Assembly: GCA_900543105.1 (NCBI GenBank)
Contig: UQQA01000078.1
Span: forward strand, 1-11,858
Length of the DNA stretch: 11,858 nucleotides
Reading direction: 5' to 3'
Origin: an uncultured Ruminococcus sp.
GTDB taxonomy: Bacteria; Bacillota; Clostridia; Oscillospirales; Ruminococcaceae
The stretch's first letter is position 1. Every line of letters starts with the position of its first letter. The position numbers and the translations under genes are program-made. The notes below the pieces were generated by a model, which saw only the letters and a list, made by a program, of their open reading frames with translations, ran no database searches and was not told where the DNA came from. Of this stretch, positions 1 to 5,309 are shown piece by piece.

Positions 1-65
1 TGCCTTGTCTGCAACAAAATTATGCTCGAAAATCCGCACACATTTCTTATGAAGATAGGTTCTAA
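1..65 (+). repeat. Right end of a MITE-like palindromic repeat, cut by the window edge
   Basis: Positions 1-65 match 3766-3830 with a single difference (T at 56, C at 3821). They correspond to the last 62 bases of the complete element at 3696-3827 plus the flanking TAA (63-65). The inner end continues past the left edge of the window, so the full copy presumably extends about 70 bp further left. It lies upstream of urtB, probably between urtA and urtB. An ATG inside it (22) is in frame with urtB, but no ribosome binding site precedes it. Confidence 0.85.
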
Positions 66-99
66 AACCCGGGCACTTGGGCGGTTCACGGCGATCCGC

Positions 100-150
100 T
101 TGAGTACCCGTGTAAGAAAACGGCAAACGCTTTTTTACACGGGTACTCAA
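100..150 (+). repeat. Strong intergenic hairpin upstream of urtB
   Basis: Arms 100-119 and 131-150 pair over 20 bp (19 Watson-Crick pairs and one G-T) around an 11-base loop. Outer ends read TTGAGTACCC and GGGTACTCAA. No T-run follows on the plus strand (AAAATATTT comes next), so it does not look like a classic intrinsic terminator for the urt operon. It ends 12 bases before the urtB ribosome binding site. If urtA lies upstream, the hairpin would sit in the urtA-urtB intercistronic RNA. There it could protect the upstream message or damp downstream expression, as stem-loops after binding-protein genes do in other ABC operons. It could also be a second kind of dispersed palindromic repeat. The structure is seen; the function is inferred. 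Confidence 0.8.
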
Positions 151-162
151 AATATTTCCCAC

Positions 163-169
163 GAAAGGA
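163..169 (+). promoter_or_regulatory. Ribosome binding site that sets the urtB start
   Basis: GAAAGGA lies 8 bases before the ATG at 178. It is the only good Shine-Dalgarno in front of this frame, so it argues against the longer in-frame start at 22 inside the repeat. Confidence 0.75.
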
Positions 170-177
170 CGATCTGT

Positions 178-1083
178 ATGGCACAGTTCATATCAACATT
201 GTTTAACGGACTCAGCTTAAGCTCGATAATCCTGCTGACCTCGATAGGTCTTGCAGTCACATTCGGACTTATGAGAGTTATCAATATGGCGCACGGCGAA
301 TTCGTTATGATAGGCGCATATATGACTTATGTTACACAGCAGATATTTGCTGCTGTTTTTCCCGAAAGCGTGAGAGATATTTACTATATAGTATCTATCC
401 CCATTGCATTCGGAACGGCGTTCCTGCTCGGAAGTCTGCTTGAAAGATTCGTCATTCAGAGGCTTTACGGCAGAGAGATCGACAGCCTGCTCGCAACATG
501 GGGCATCAGCCTTATCTTACAGCAGGCGGCACGAAGCATCTTCGGAACACAGGGCGTTAACGTTACCGCACCGTCGTTCTTGCAGGGCGGCGTAACGGTC
601 GGCGGCTGCACTTTCTCCTATAACAGGATCTTCATTATGTTTATGGTTCTGCTTTGCCTGCTTATCGTCTGGGTAATAATGTACAAGTCGAACTTCGGCA
701 AGCAGATGAGAGCCGTTATGCAGAACAGACCGATGGCACAGTGTATGGGAATCAACTCACGAAAGGTCGATAACATCACGTTCGCACTCGGTTCGGGTCT
801 TGCAGGCATTGCAGGCTGTTCCGTTGCACTTCTCGGCTCGATAGATTCAACGGTCGGTCAGAGCTACATCGTAAACTCGTTTATGGCAGTCGTTCTCGGC
901 GGCGTAGGAAAGCTTTTGGGAACGGTGCTTGGCTCGACGATAATCGGTTCGGCAAGCATTTTCACGGAAAACTACACTTCATCTACAATAGCAAAGGCTA
1001 TCGTGCTTCTTATCGTTATTGTATTTCTTCAGAAGCGTCCGCAGGGTCTGTTCGTTATCAAGAGCAGAAGCCTTGACGAATAA
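178..1083 (+). CDS. urtB: Urea ABC transporter permease UrtB
   Basis: This 301-aa protein is one of the two membrane permeases of the Urt urea importer, of the LivH branch of branched-chain amino acid type ABC permeases. It is almost wholly hydrophobic with about eight membrane segments. The early stretch LTSIGLAVTFGLMRVINMAHGEFVM and the later one from about residue 202 (GSGLAGIAGC, then AVVLGGVGKLLGTVLGSTIIG) are typical of LivH/UrtB proteins. The urea assignment rests on the adjacent urtCDE and the urease cluster. The start at 178 follows a good ribosome binding site; an in-frame extension back to 22 would be repeat-encoded. The length suits a UrtB without the extra N-terminal domain some bacteria carry. 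UrtC follows 17 bases later, and UrtB should pair with it in the membrane. Confidence 0.93.
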   Translation: MAQFISTLFNGLSLSSIILLTSIGLAVTFGLMRVINMAHGEFVMIGAYMTYVTQQIFAAVFPESVRDIYYIVSIPIAFGTAFLLGSLLERFVIQRLYGREIDSLLATWGISLILQQAARSIFGTQGVNVTAPSFLQGGVTVGGCTFSYNRIFIMFMVLLCLLIVWVIMYKSNFGKQMRAVMQNRPMAQCMGINSRKVDNITFALGSGLAGIAGCSVALLGSIDSTVGQSYIVNSFMAVVLGGVGKLLGTVLGSTIIGSASIFTENYTSSTIAKAIVLLIVIVFLQKRPQGLFVIKSRSLDE

Positions 1084-1100
1084 CCAAAGGAGAATGAGAT

Positions 1101-2216
1101 ATGAACAAGCTTATAAAAAAACAGGGTTCAAATATCTGCTTCGGCGTTATAGCGGTCGTACTTGCAGTTATGCCGCTGCTGTATTCCGCAGGACTTATGA
1201 ACAGCTCAACGGTTCTTTTTCTCGGCAAATGCACAGCCTTTGCGATCGCAGCAATGGGCATCGACCTGATATGGGGCTATACGGGAATCCTTAGCCTCGG
1301 TCACGGACTTTACTTCGCACTCGGCGGCTACGCAATGGCAATGTACTTAAAGCTTCAAAGCACGGGCGGAAAGATCACCGACTTTATGCACACGGGCGGA
1401 CTTACGGAGCTTCCGCTCGCCTGGAAGCCGTTCCTTAACCTGCCGCTCTCGCTGATAATGATAATCGTTGTCCCCGCAGTTGTTTCGGGCGTTATCGGCT
1501 ACTTCATCTTCAAGAGCAGAGTTAAAGGCGTTTACTTCTCAATTATTTCGCAGGCTCTCACTTGGGCAGCGTATTCGATCTTCATCGCACTTTCGCCTTA
1601 TACGAACGGAAATGTCGGCATCACCGAGATAAAATCTATCTTCGGCAGTATCAAGGGTGAATCGAACAAGAGCAGAATGTTCCTGCTTTTCTATGTAGCA
1701 CTCGCAGTAATGATAGGCGTTTATGCGCTCTGCAAATTCCTTGTAGGAAGAAAATTCGGCAAGCTCCTTATCGCAATAAGGGACGGCGAGAACCGGACGT
1801 ATTTCTCGGGCTACAGAGTTAGCAGCTACAAGACCTTCGTTTACGTTTTATCCGCTGTTATCGCAGCTGTTGCAGGCGCAGTTTTCGTAAACTTCAACGG
1901 CAGCATCACACCGTCGCAGATGACGATATCCTATTCCATCACAATGGTGATCTGGGTAGCTATCGGCGGCAGAGGAACTATCATCGGCGCAGTTATCGGT
2001 GCATTCCTCATCAACCTTTGCGAATACAACCTCAGCTCGGGCGCAATGGTTGAGATCTGGCAGTACATCATCGGCGCAGTTTTCTGCATAACGATACTCT
2101 TCTTCAAGGGCGGCATCGTTGGATTCGTAAAGGATCAGCTCCCCGAGATGATCGCTTCGGGAAAGAACAAAAAGGCAAAGACTTCGGAAGCTTCCGCCGA
2201 AAAAGTAAAAGCATGA
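1101..2216 (+). CDS. urtC: Urea ABC transporter permease UrtC
   Basis: This 371-aa protein is the second permease, of the LivM branch. The family signature near the N terminus is clear: from residue 57, IWGYTGILSLGHG followed by a glycine-rich membrane segment. The cytoplasmic coupling region carries AIRDGENRTYFSGYRVSSYK, close to the UrtC consensus with its ENR; this helps separate it from LivM proteins for amino acids. The C terminus (about the last 25 residues) is a soluble tail rich in Lys and Ala. AAAGGAGA lies 8 bases before the ATG. The gene begins 17 bases after urtB and ends 16 bases before urtD, consistent with one transcript. With UrtB it should form the channel that takes urea from the UrtA binding protein. 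Confidence 0.93.
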   Translation: MNKLIKKQGSNICFGVIAVVLAVMPLLYSAGLMNSSTVLFLGKCTAFAIAAMGIDLIWGYTGILSLGHGLYFALGGYAMAMYLKLQSTGGKITDFMHTGGLTELPLAWKPFLNLPLSLIMIIVVPAVVSGVIGYFIFKSRVKGVYFSIISQALTWAAYSIFIALSPYTNGNVGITEIKSIFGSIKGESNKSRMFLLFYVALAVMIGVYALCKFLVGRKFGKLLIAIRDGENRTYFSGYRVSSYKTFVYVLSAVIAAVAGAVFVNFNGSITPSQMTISYSITMVIWVAIGGRGTIIGAVIGAFLINLCEYNLSSGAMVEIWQYIIGAVFCITILFFKGGIVGFVKDQLPEMIASGKNKKAKTSEASAEKVKA

Positions 2217-2232
2217 AAGGAATGTTTACAGT

Positions 2233-3003
2233 ATGACAAGCAATGAAAACGTACTTGAAATAAAAAATATTTCCGTATGCTTTGACGGATTTTACGCTCT
2301 GACGGACGTTCGTACAAATGTAAAAAGGCACACGATACACTTTTTCATCGGTCCGAACGGCGCAGGAAAGACAACTCTTCTCGATATTATCTGCGCAAAG
2401 ACAAAGCCGACTGCAGGAAACATTATGTATTACCCTGAGGGCAGAGAGCCGATGCGACTTACGGGAATGAAAGAGTACAAGATCGTCCGCGAGGGCATCG
2501 GCAGGAAGTTCCAGGTGCCGAGCGTTTTCGTGAACCTCACGGTGCTTGACAATATGATACTTTCGCTCAAGGGTCACAAGGGCATAATGGATTCGATCTT
2601 CGGAAAACCGTCCGAGGAGGAGCTGAAAAGCATTGACGAAGTGCTTGAAAAGGTCGGACTTCTCGATAAAAAGGACGTTCGTGCAGGAAGTCTTGCACAC
2701 GGTCAGAAGCAGTGGCTTGAGATCGGAATGCAGCTCGTTCAGAAGCCTGAGATAATAATGCTTGACGAGCCTGCGGCAGGAATGGGCAAGCCCGAAACGT
2801 TCCGCACGGGTGAAATTCTCAAAAAGATCAAAGATGAATGCACCGTTATCGTGATCGAACACGATATGGACTTTGTAAAGCAGGCGGCTGACACCGTTAC
2901 CGTCCTCCACGAGGGAAAAATTCTTATGGAGGGCGACATAAACGATGTTCTTGCCGATAAGACCGTTCAGGCGGTCTATCTCGGAAGAGGGGGAGAAAAG
3001 TAA
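2233..3003 (+). CDS. urtD: Urea ABC transporter ATPase UrtD
   Basis: This 256-aa cytoplasmic ATPase is one of two that power the Urt importer. Visible motifs are the Walker A GPNGAGKT (residues 40-47), Q-loop Gln94, an ABC signature reading LAHGQ (154-158) followed by KQWLEIGM, Walker B ending LDE (177-179) and H-loop His210. The shift from canonical LSGGQ to a form with H in the third position, followed by QWLEIG, is characteristic of UrtD. The segment GRKFQVPSVFVNLTV is LivG-like. GAAAGG just before the gene overlaps the urtC stop. Its own stop TAA (3001-3003) shares one base with the urtE ATG, so the two ATPases are translationally coupled and probably made in equal amounts. Confidence 0.94.
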   Translation: MTSNENVLEIKNISVCFDGFYALTDVRTNVKRHTIHFFIGPNGAGKTTLLDIICAKTKPTAGNIMYYPEGREPMRLTGMKEYKIVREGIGRKFQVPSVFVNLTVLDNMILSLKGHKGIMDSIFGKPSEEELKSIDEVLEKVGLLDKKDVRAGSLAHGQKQWLEIGMQLVQKPEIIMLDEPAAGMGKPETFRTGEILKKIKDECTVIVIEHDMDFVKQAADTVTVLHEGKILMEGDINDVLADKTVQAVYLGRGGEK

Positions 3004-3695
3004 TGCTCAAAGTTGAACATATTGACGCTTGCTACGGCGAAAGCAAGGTCATAAGCGACCTTTCGTTTGAAGTTCCGAAAGGAAAGATAGTAAGTCTTAT
3101 CGGTCGAAACGGCGTTGGCAAAAGCACGACACTCAAAAGCATAATGGGACTTGTAAAAACTCCCTCCGGAAAGATAATTTTTGACGGAAAGGACATTATC
3201 AGAATGCCGACCTACGAAAGAGTAAAGCTCGGCATCGGATATGTTCCGCAGGGACGTGATATCTTTCCGCAGATGACCGTTCAGGAGAACATCGAGCTTG
3301 GCTTGCAGCCGCTCGGAGGAAAGGGAAAAGTCCCCGATTATCTTTATGAGCTTTTTCCGATACTTCCGAAGTTTGCAAAGAGAAAGGGCGGCGACCTTTC
3401 GGGCGGTCAGCAGCAGCAGCTGGCAATTGCGAGGGCGCTTGCGGCTGAACCGAAGATAATCATTCTTGATGAACCGACCGAGGGTATTCAGCCGTCCATC
3501 ATTCAGGACATCGGCGCAGCGATACGCCGAATAAACGAGTGGAAAGGCATCACGGTGCTGCTCGTTGAACAGTATCTCGACTTCGTGCTTGAAAATGCGG
3601 AGGAGATATATGTAATGGAAAAGGGTTCTATCGTCTTCAAGGGCGAACGGAACGAAAACGATCATAATGAGATACGCCGCCTTATGACGGAGTAA
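3003..3695 (+). CDS. urtE: Urea ABC transporter ATPase UrtE
   Basis: This 230-aa protein is the second ATPase of the urea importer, of the LivF branch. Motifs: Walker A GRNGVGKS (34-41), Q-loop Gln83 within YVPQGRDIFPQMTVQENI, signature LSGGQ (132-136) followed by QQQLAIARAL, and Walker B ending LDEPTEG (155-161). At the H-loop position the residue is Gln190 in VEQYLDFV, the usual state in LivF/UrtE proteins, so it is not a defect. Length is normal. The start overlaps the urtD stop by one base. The stop codon TAA (3693-3695) is also the left flanking copy of the TAA that brackets the palindromic repeat at 3696-3827, so the insertion left the protein intact. Confidence 0.94.
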   Translation: MLKVEHIDACYGESKVISDLSFEVPKGKIVSLIGRNGVGKSTTLKSIMGLVKTPSGKIIFDGKDIIRMPTYERVKLGIGYVPQGRDIFPQMTVQENIELGLQPLGGKGKVPDYLYELFPILPKFAKRKGGDLSGGQQQQLAIARALAAEPKIIILDEPTEGIQPSIIQDIGAAIRRINEWKGITVLLVEQYLDFVLENAEEIYVMEKGSIVFKGERNENDHNEIRRLMTE

Positions 3696-3827
3696 GAACC
3701 CGTCTTCACAAGCATATGCGCACGTCTTTTCGGCAAATTTTGCCGCAGACTGCGTTAAAAATCCTTGCCTTGTCTGCAACAAAATTATGCTCGAAAATCC
3801 GCACACATTTCTTATGAAGACAGGTTC
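3696..3827 (+). mobile_element. 132-bp MITE-like palindromic element flanked by TAA
   Basis: The outer ends are inverted repeats: GAACCCGTCTTCA at the left, and a right end whose reverse complement is GAACCTGTCTTCA (12 of 13). The similarity continues inwards as an imperfect palindrome, with arms about 3696-3750 and 3772-3827 around a 21-base loop; both arms keep TTTTCG, AATTTTG and GCAGAC. Direct TAA copies lie at 3693-3695 and 3828-3830, fitting a 3-bp target duplication of TNA type as made by some IS5-family transposases. The element has no transposase and is far too short for one, so it would move only with help. The right half recurs at 1-62 in the same orientation. In RNA it could fold into a long hairpin between urtE and the next genes. 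The structure is direct observation; the IS5 link is inference. Confidence 0.8.
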
Positions 3828-3837
3828 TAATATATTC

Positions 3838-3845
3838 AGGGAGGA
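3838..3845 (+). promoter_or_regulatory. Ribosome binding site that sets the start of the 128-aa protein gene
   Basis: AGGGAGGA lies 7 bases before the ATG at 3853 and just beyond the element's right TAA flank. It fixes the start at 3853 and excludes the in-frame ATG at 3787, which lies inside the repeat and has no such site. Confidence 0.8.
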
Positions 3846-3852
3846 ATTATTT

Positions 3853-4239
3853 ATGGCTTGCTTTATCGCACCCGTAACGGAAGCTATCGTTACAACTATC
3901 ACAGAAAAGGTTCTTCATTCGCACGAATGTAGGGCTGAACGTGAGGGGAAGGAACTCACCTGCAAATTCTCCGAAAAGCTCGGACTGCTCAACAAGATGC
4001 TCTGGGGCGGCTCTGCTCTGCTTGCATTCGAGCATATCTGGCACGGCGAAGTCGTTCCGTTTTTCCCGTTCTTAACGGCGGCAAACGACCCCGAGACAAC
4101 GCAGGTAATGCTGCACGAAATTGCGACATCGGGCGTTGCAATGGCGGCGCTTGTAACAGCCGTCTGGGCAGGAATTTTATGCATCGGAGCAGCAGTAAGA
4201 AAGAAAGCTGACAAGACCGCAAAGGAGAGTGCAGAATAA
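3853..4239 (+). CDS. Unrecognised small membrane protein, 128 aa (first of a pair)
   Basis: I do not recognise a named family. The N-terminal third (1-45) looks amphipathic and soluble, with a Cys/His patch (His22, His24, Cys26, Cys37). Two membrane segments follow, at about 49-70 and 92-115. The first holds W51-G-G-S54 and then E60-H-I-W-H64-G-E66, unusual charged and His residues for a membrane span, followed by the Pro/Phe-rich PFFPFL. His88-Glu89 precede the second span, and the C terminus is Lys/Glu-rich and soluble. The start has a strong ribosome binding site. The stop overlaps the next gene's ATG by one base, so both are made together. The position between urea importer and urease suggests a role tied to urea, ammonia, nickel or membrane energetics, but nothing in the sequence decides which. 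It may also be an unrelated gene pair sharing the transcript. Confidence 0.8.
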   Translation: MACFIAPVTEAIVTTITEKVLHSHECRAEREGKELTCKFSEKLGLLNKMLWGGSALLAFEHIWHGEVVPFFPFLTAANDPETTQVMLHEIATSGVAMAALVTAVWAGILCIGAAVRKKADKTAKESAE

Positions 4240-4550
4240 TGACACTTCTCATAACTATTTTTGCCGCTGTAATTTCAACGGCTGTATGGTACACAAGCAG
4301 CAAGGCTCGCGAAATGAAGATCGGAACGCTCTGCTGTATGTACTGGGGAGCATCGCTGATGTGGCTTGTTGACGCTGTTGTTGAGTATATGGAAATGGGT
4401 GCGGAATTTTTCGTACCCGATACAATGTCTATGATAAATGACGGATTTTTAGGCTTGTCTGTCGTTGCTCTCGGACTTGTTATATGGACAGTAATTGTTC
4501 TTGTAAAGGATCCGAACGGCGTTGTAAAGAAAATTATAATGCACAAATAA
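4239..4550 (+). CDS. Unrecognised small membrane protein, 103 aa (second of a pair)
   Basis: No named family is recognised. Three membrane segments are likely: 2-20, 30-50 and 70-90. The short basic loop after the first (KAREMK) suggests that end faces the cytoplasm. The second segment carries M34-Y-W-G-A-S39 and then D45 and E49, followed by E52 and E56, a run of acidic residues at a membrane edge. N67-D68 precede the last span, which contains W83. The C terminus is basic (VVKKIIMHK). The pattern W-G-x-S, then acidic/His residues, then a second span with a central Trp resembles the 128-aa neighbour, so the two may be distant paralogues forming a heteromer. AAGGAGAG lies within the end of the upstream gene, and the start overlaps its stop by one base. 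The urease genes begin 68 bases downstream. Confidence 0.8.
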   Translation: MTLLITIFAAVISTAVWYTSSKAREMKIGTLCCMYWGASLMWLVDAVVEYMEMGAEFFVPDTMSMINDGFLGLSVVALGLVIWTVIVLVKDPNGVVKKIIMHK

Positions 4551-4560
4551 ATGACCGCTT

Positions 4561-4588
4561 ATCCGTCCGCATTCTGCGCACGGATTTT
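4561..4588 (+). promoter_or_regulatory. Small hairpin with short T-run before ureAB
   Basis: Arms 4561-4570 and 4576-4585 pair at nine of ten positions (one C-C mismatch) around the loop ATTCT. T4585-T4588 form a short T-run. The hairpin lies 30 bases before the ureAB ATG. It could be a weak, leaky terminator or attenuator, or an RNA-processing stem that sets urease levels relative to the transporter. The T-run is too short for a confident terminator call. I see no convincing promoter in this 68-base gap. Confidence 0.4.
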
Positions 4589-4618
4589 CGGCGTATATTC
4601 TGAAAGGAATGAGAAAAA

Positions 4619-5308
4619 ATGCATCTTACACCGAGAGAGCAGGAAAGATTGATGATACACTCCGCAGGTGAGCTTGCGAAGCAGCGAATGGCGAGGGGAC
4701 TGAAGCTCAACTATCCCGAGGCTATTGCTTACATAACCTCCGAATTGCTCGAACTTGCCCGTGACGGCAGGACCGTTACCGAGCTTATGAGCATCGGAAA
4801 GCAGCTTCTGACCTGCGATGATGTTATGGATGGCGTACCCGAAATGATACACGAGATTCAGCTTGAAGCGACTTTTCCCGACGGAACGAAGCTTGTCACC
4901 GTTCACGAACCTATCGTGCCGAACAACAATATTATCCCCGGCGAGCTTCTTATCGGGGACGGTGAGATAGAAATAAATTCGGGCAAGGACAGCTCCGAGC
5001 TTACTGTTACAAATACAGCCGACAGACCTATCCAGGTCGGCTCGCACTTCCACTTTTTCGAGGTCAACAAGGCACTCGAATTCAACCGGGGACTTGCTTA
5101 CGGTATGCGCCTTGATATCCCTGCCGGAACAGCAGTGCGTTTTGAACCGGGCGAAAGCAAGCGTGTAAAGCTTATCGCAATTGGCGGAAAGCGTGTCGGC
5201 TTCGGACTTAATGATCTTGTTCAAGGCGCAATGGACGACCCTGATGTTAAGGCAAAGGCGATCGCAAAGGCTAAGGAAAAAGGTTTCTTGTTCGGGGAGG
5301 GCGAGTAA
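4619..5308 (+). CDS. ureAB: Urease gamma-beta fusion subunit
   Basis: One 229-aa chain covers both small structural subunits of urease. Residues 1-100 are the gamma subunit: MHLTPREQERLMIHSAGELA, then LNYPEAIAYI, ending VTVHEPI. After a four-residue linker (about 101-104), residues 105-229 are the beta subunit: IIPGELLIGDGEIEIN, GSHFHFFEVNKALEF, and RFEPGESKRVKLI followed by IGGKR. The reading frame is unbroken with no frameshift signature. Separate ureA and ureB genes are common in bacteria; fused forms are best known from Helicobacter. The protein should assemble with UreC in the cytoplasm as the (alpha-beta-gamma)3 unit or a higher multimer. GAAAGGA lies 10 bases before the ATG. UreC starts one base after the stop. 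The gene symbol is descriptive; databases may call it ureA or ureB. Confidence 0.95.
   Translation: MHLTPREQERLMIHSAGELAKQRMARGLKLNYPEAIAYITSELLELARDGRTVTELMSIGKQLLTCDDVMDGVPEMIHEIQLEATFPDGTKLVTVHEPIVPNNNIIPGELLIGDGEIEINSGKDSSELTVTNTADRPIQVGSHFHFFEVNKALEFNRGLAYGMRLDIPAGTAVRFEPGESKRVKLIAIGGKRVGFGLNDLVQGAMDDPDVKAKAIAKAKEKGFLFGEGE
5294..5301 (+). promoter_or_regulatory. Ribosome binding site that sets the ureC start
   Basis: GGGGAGGG within the last codons of ureAB lies 8 bases before the ATG at 5310. It supports that start over the upstream in-frame ATG at 5181, which lies deep inside ureAB, and over the later ATG at 5319. Confidence 0.7.
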
Positions 5309-5309
5309 A

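Noticed and set aside
3003..3695. Glutamine instead of histidine at the UrtE H-loop (residue 190) as a possible broken ATPase
   Set aside because: VEQ at this position is normal for LivF/UrtE-type ATPases, and all other motifs are intact.
3765..3791. Possible promoter inside the repeat (TTGCCT, 15-base gap, TATGCT)
   Set aside because: The spacing is short and both boxes are poor; they fall in the palindrome and are explained by the repeat.
2104..3902. Long minus-strand open frames (268 aa at 2104-2910 and 308 aa at 2976-3902) antisense to urtD and urtE
   Set aside because: They lie opposite genes with complete ABC ATPase motifs, resemble no family, and the second runs through the palindromic repeat. 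They are by-products of codon use on the coding strand.
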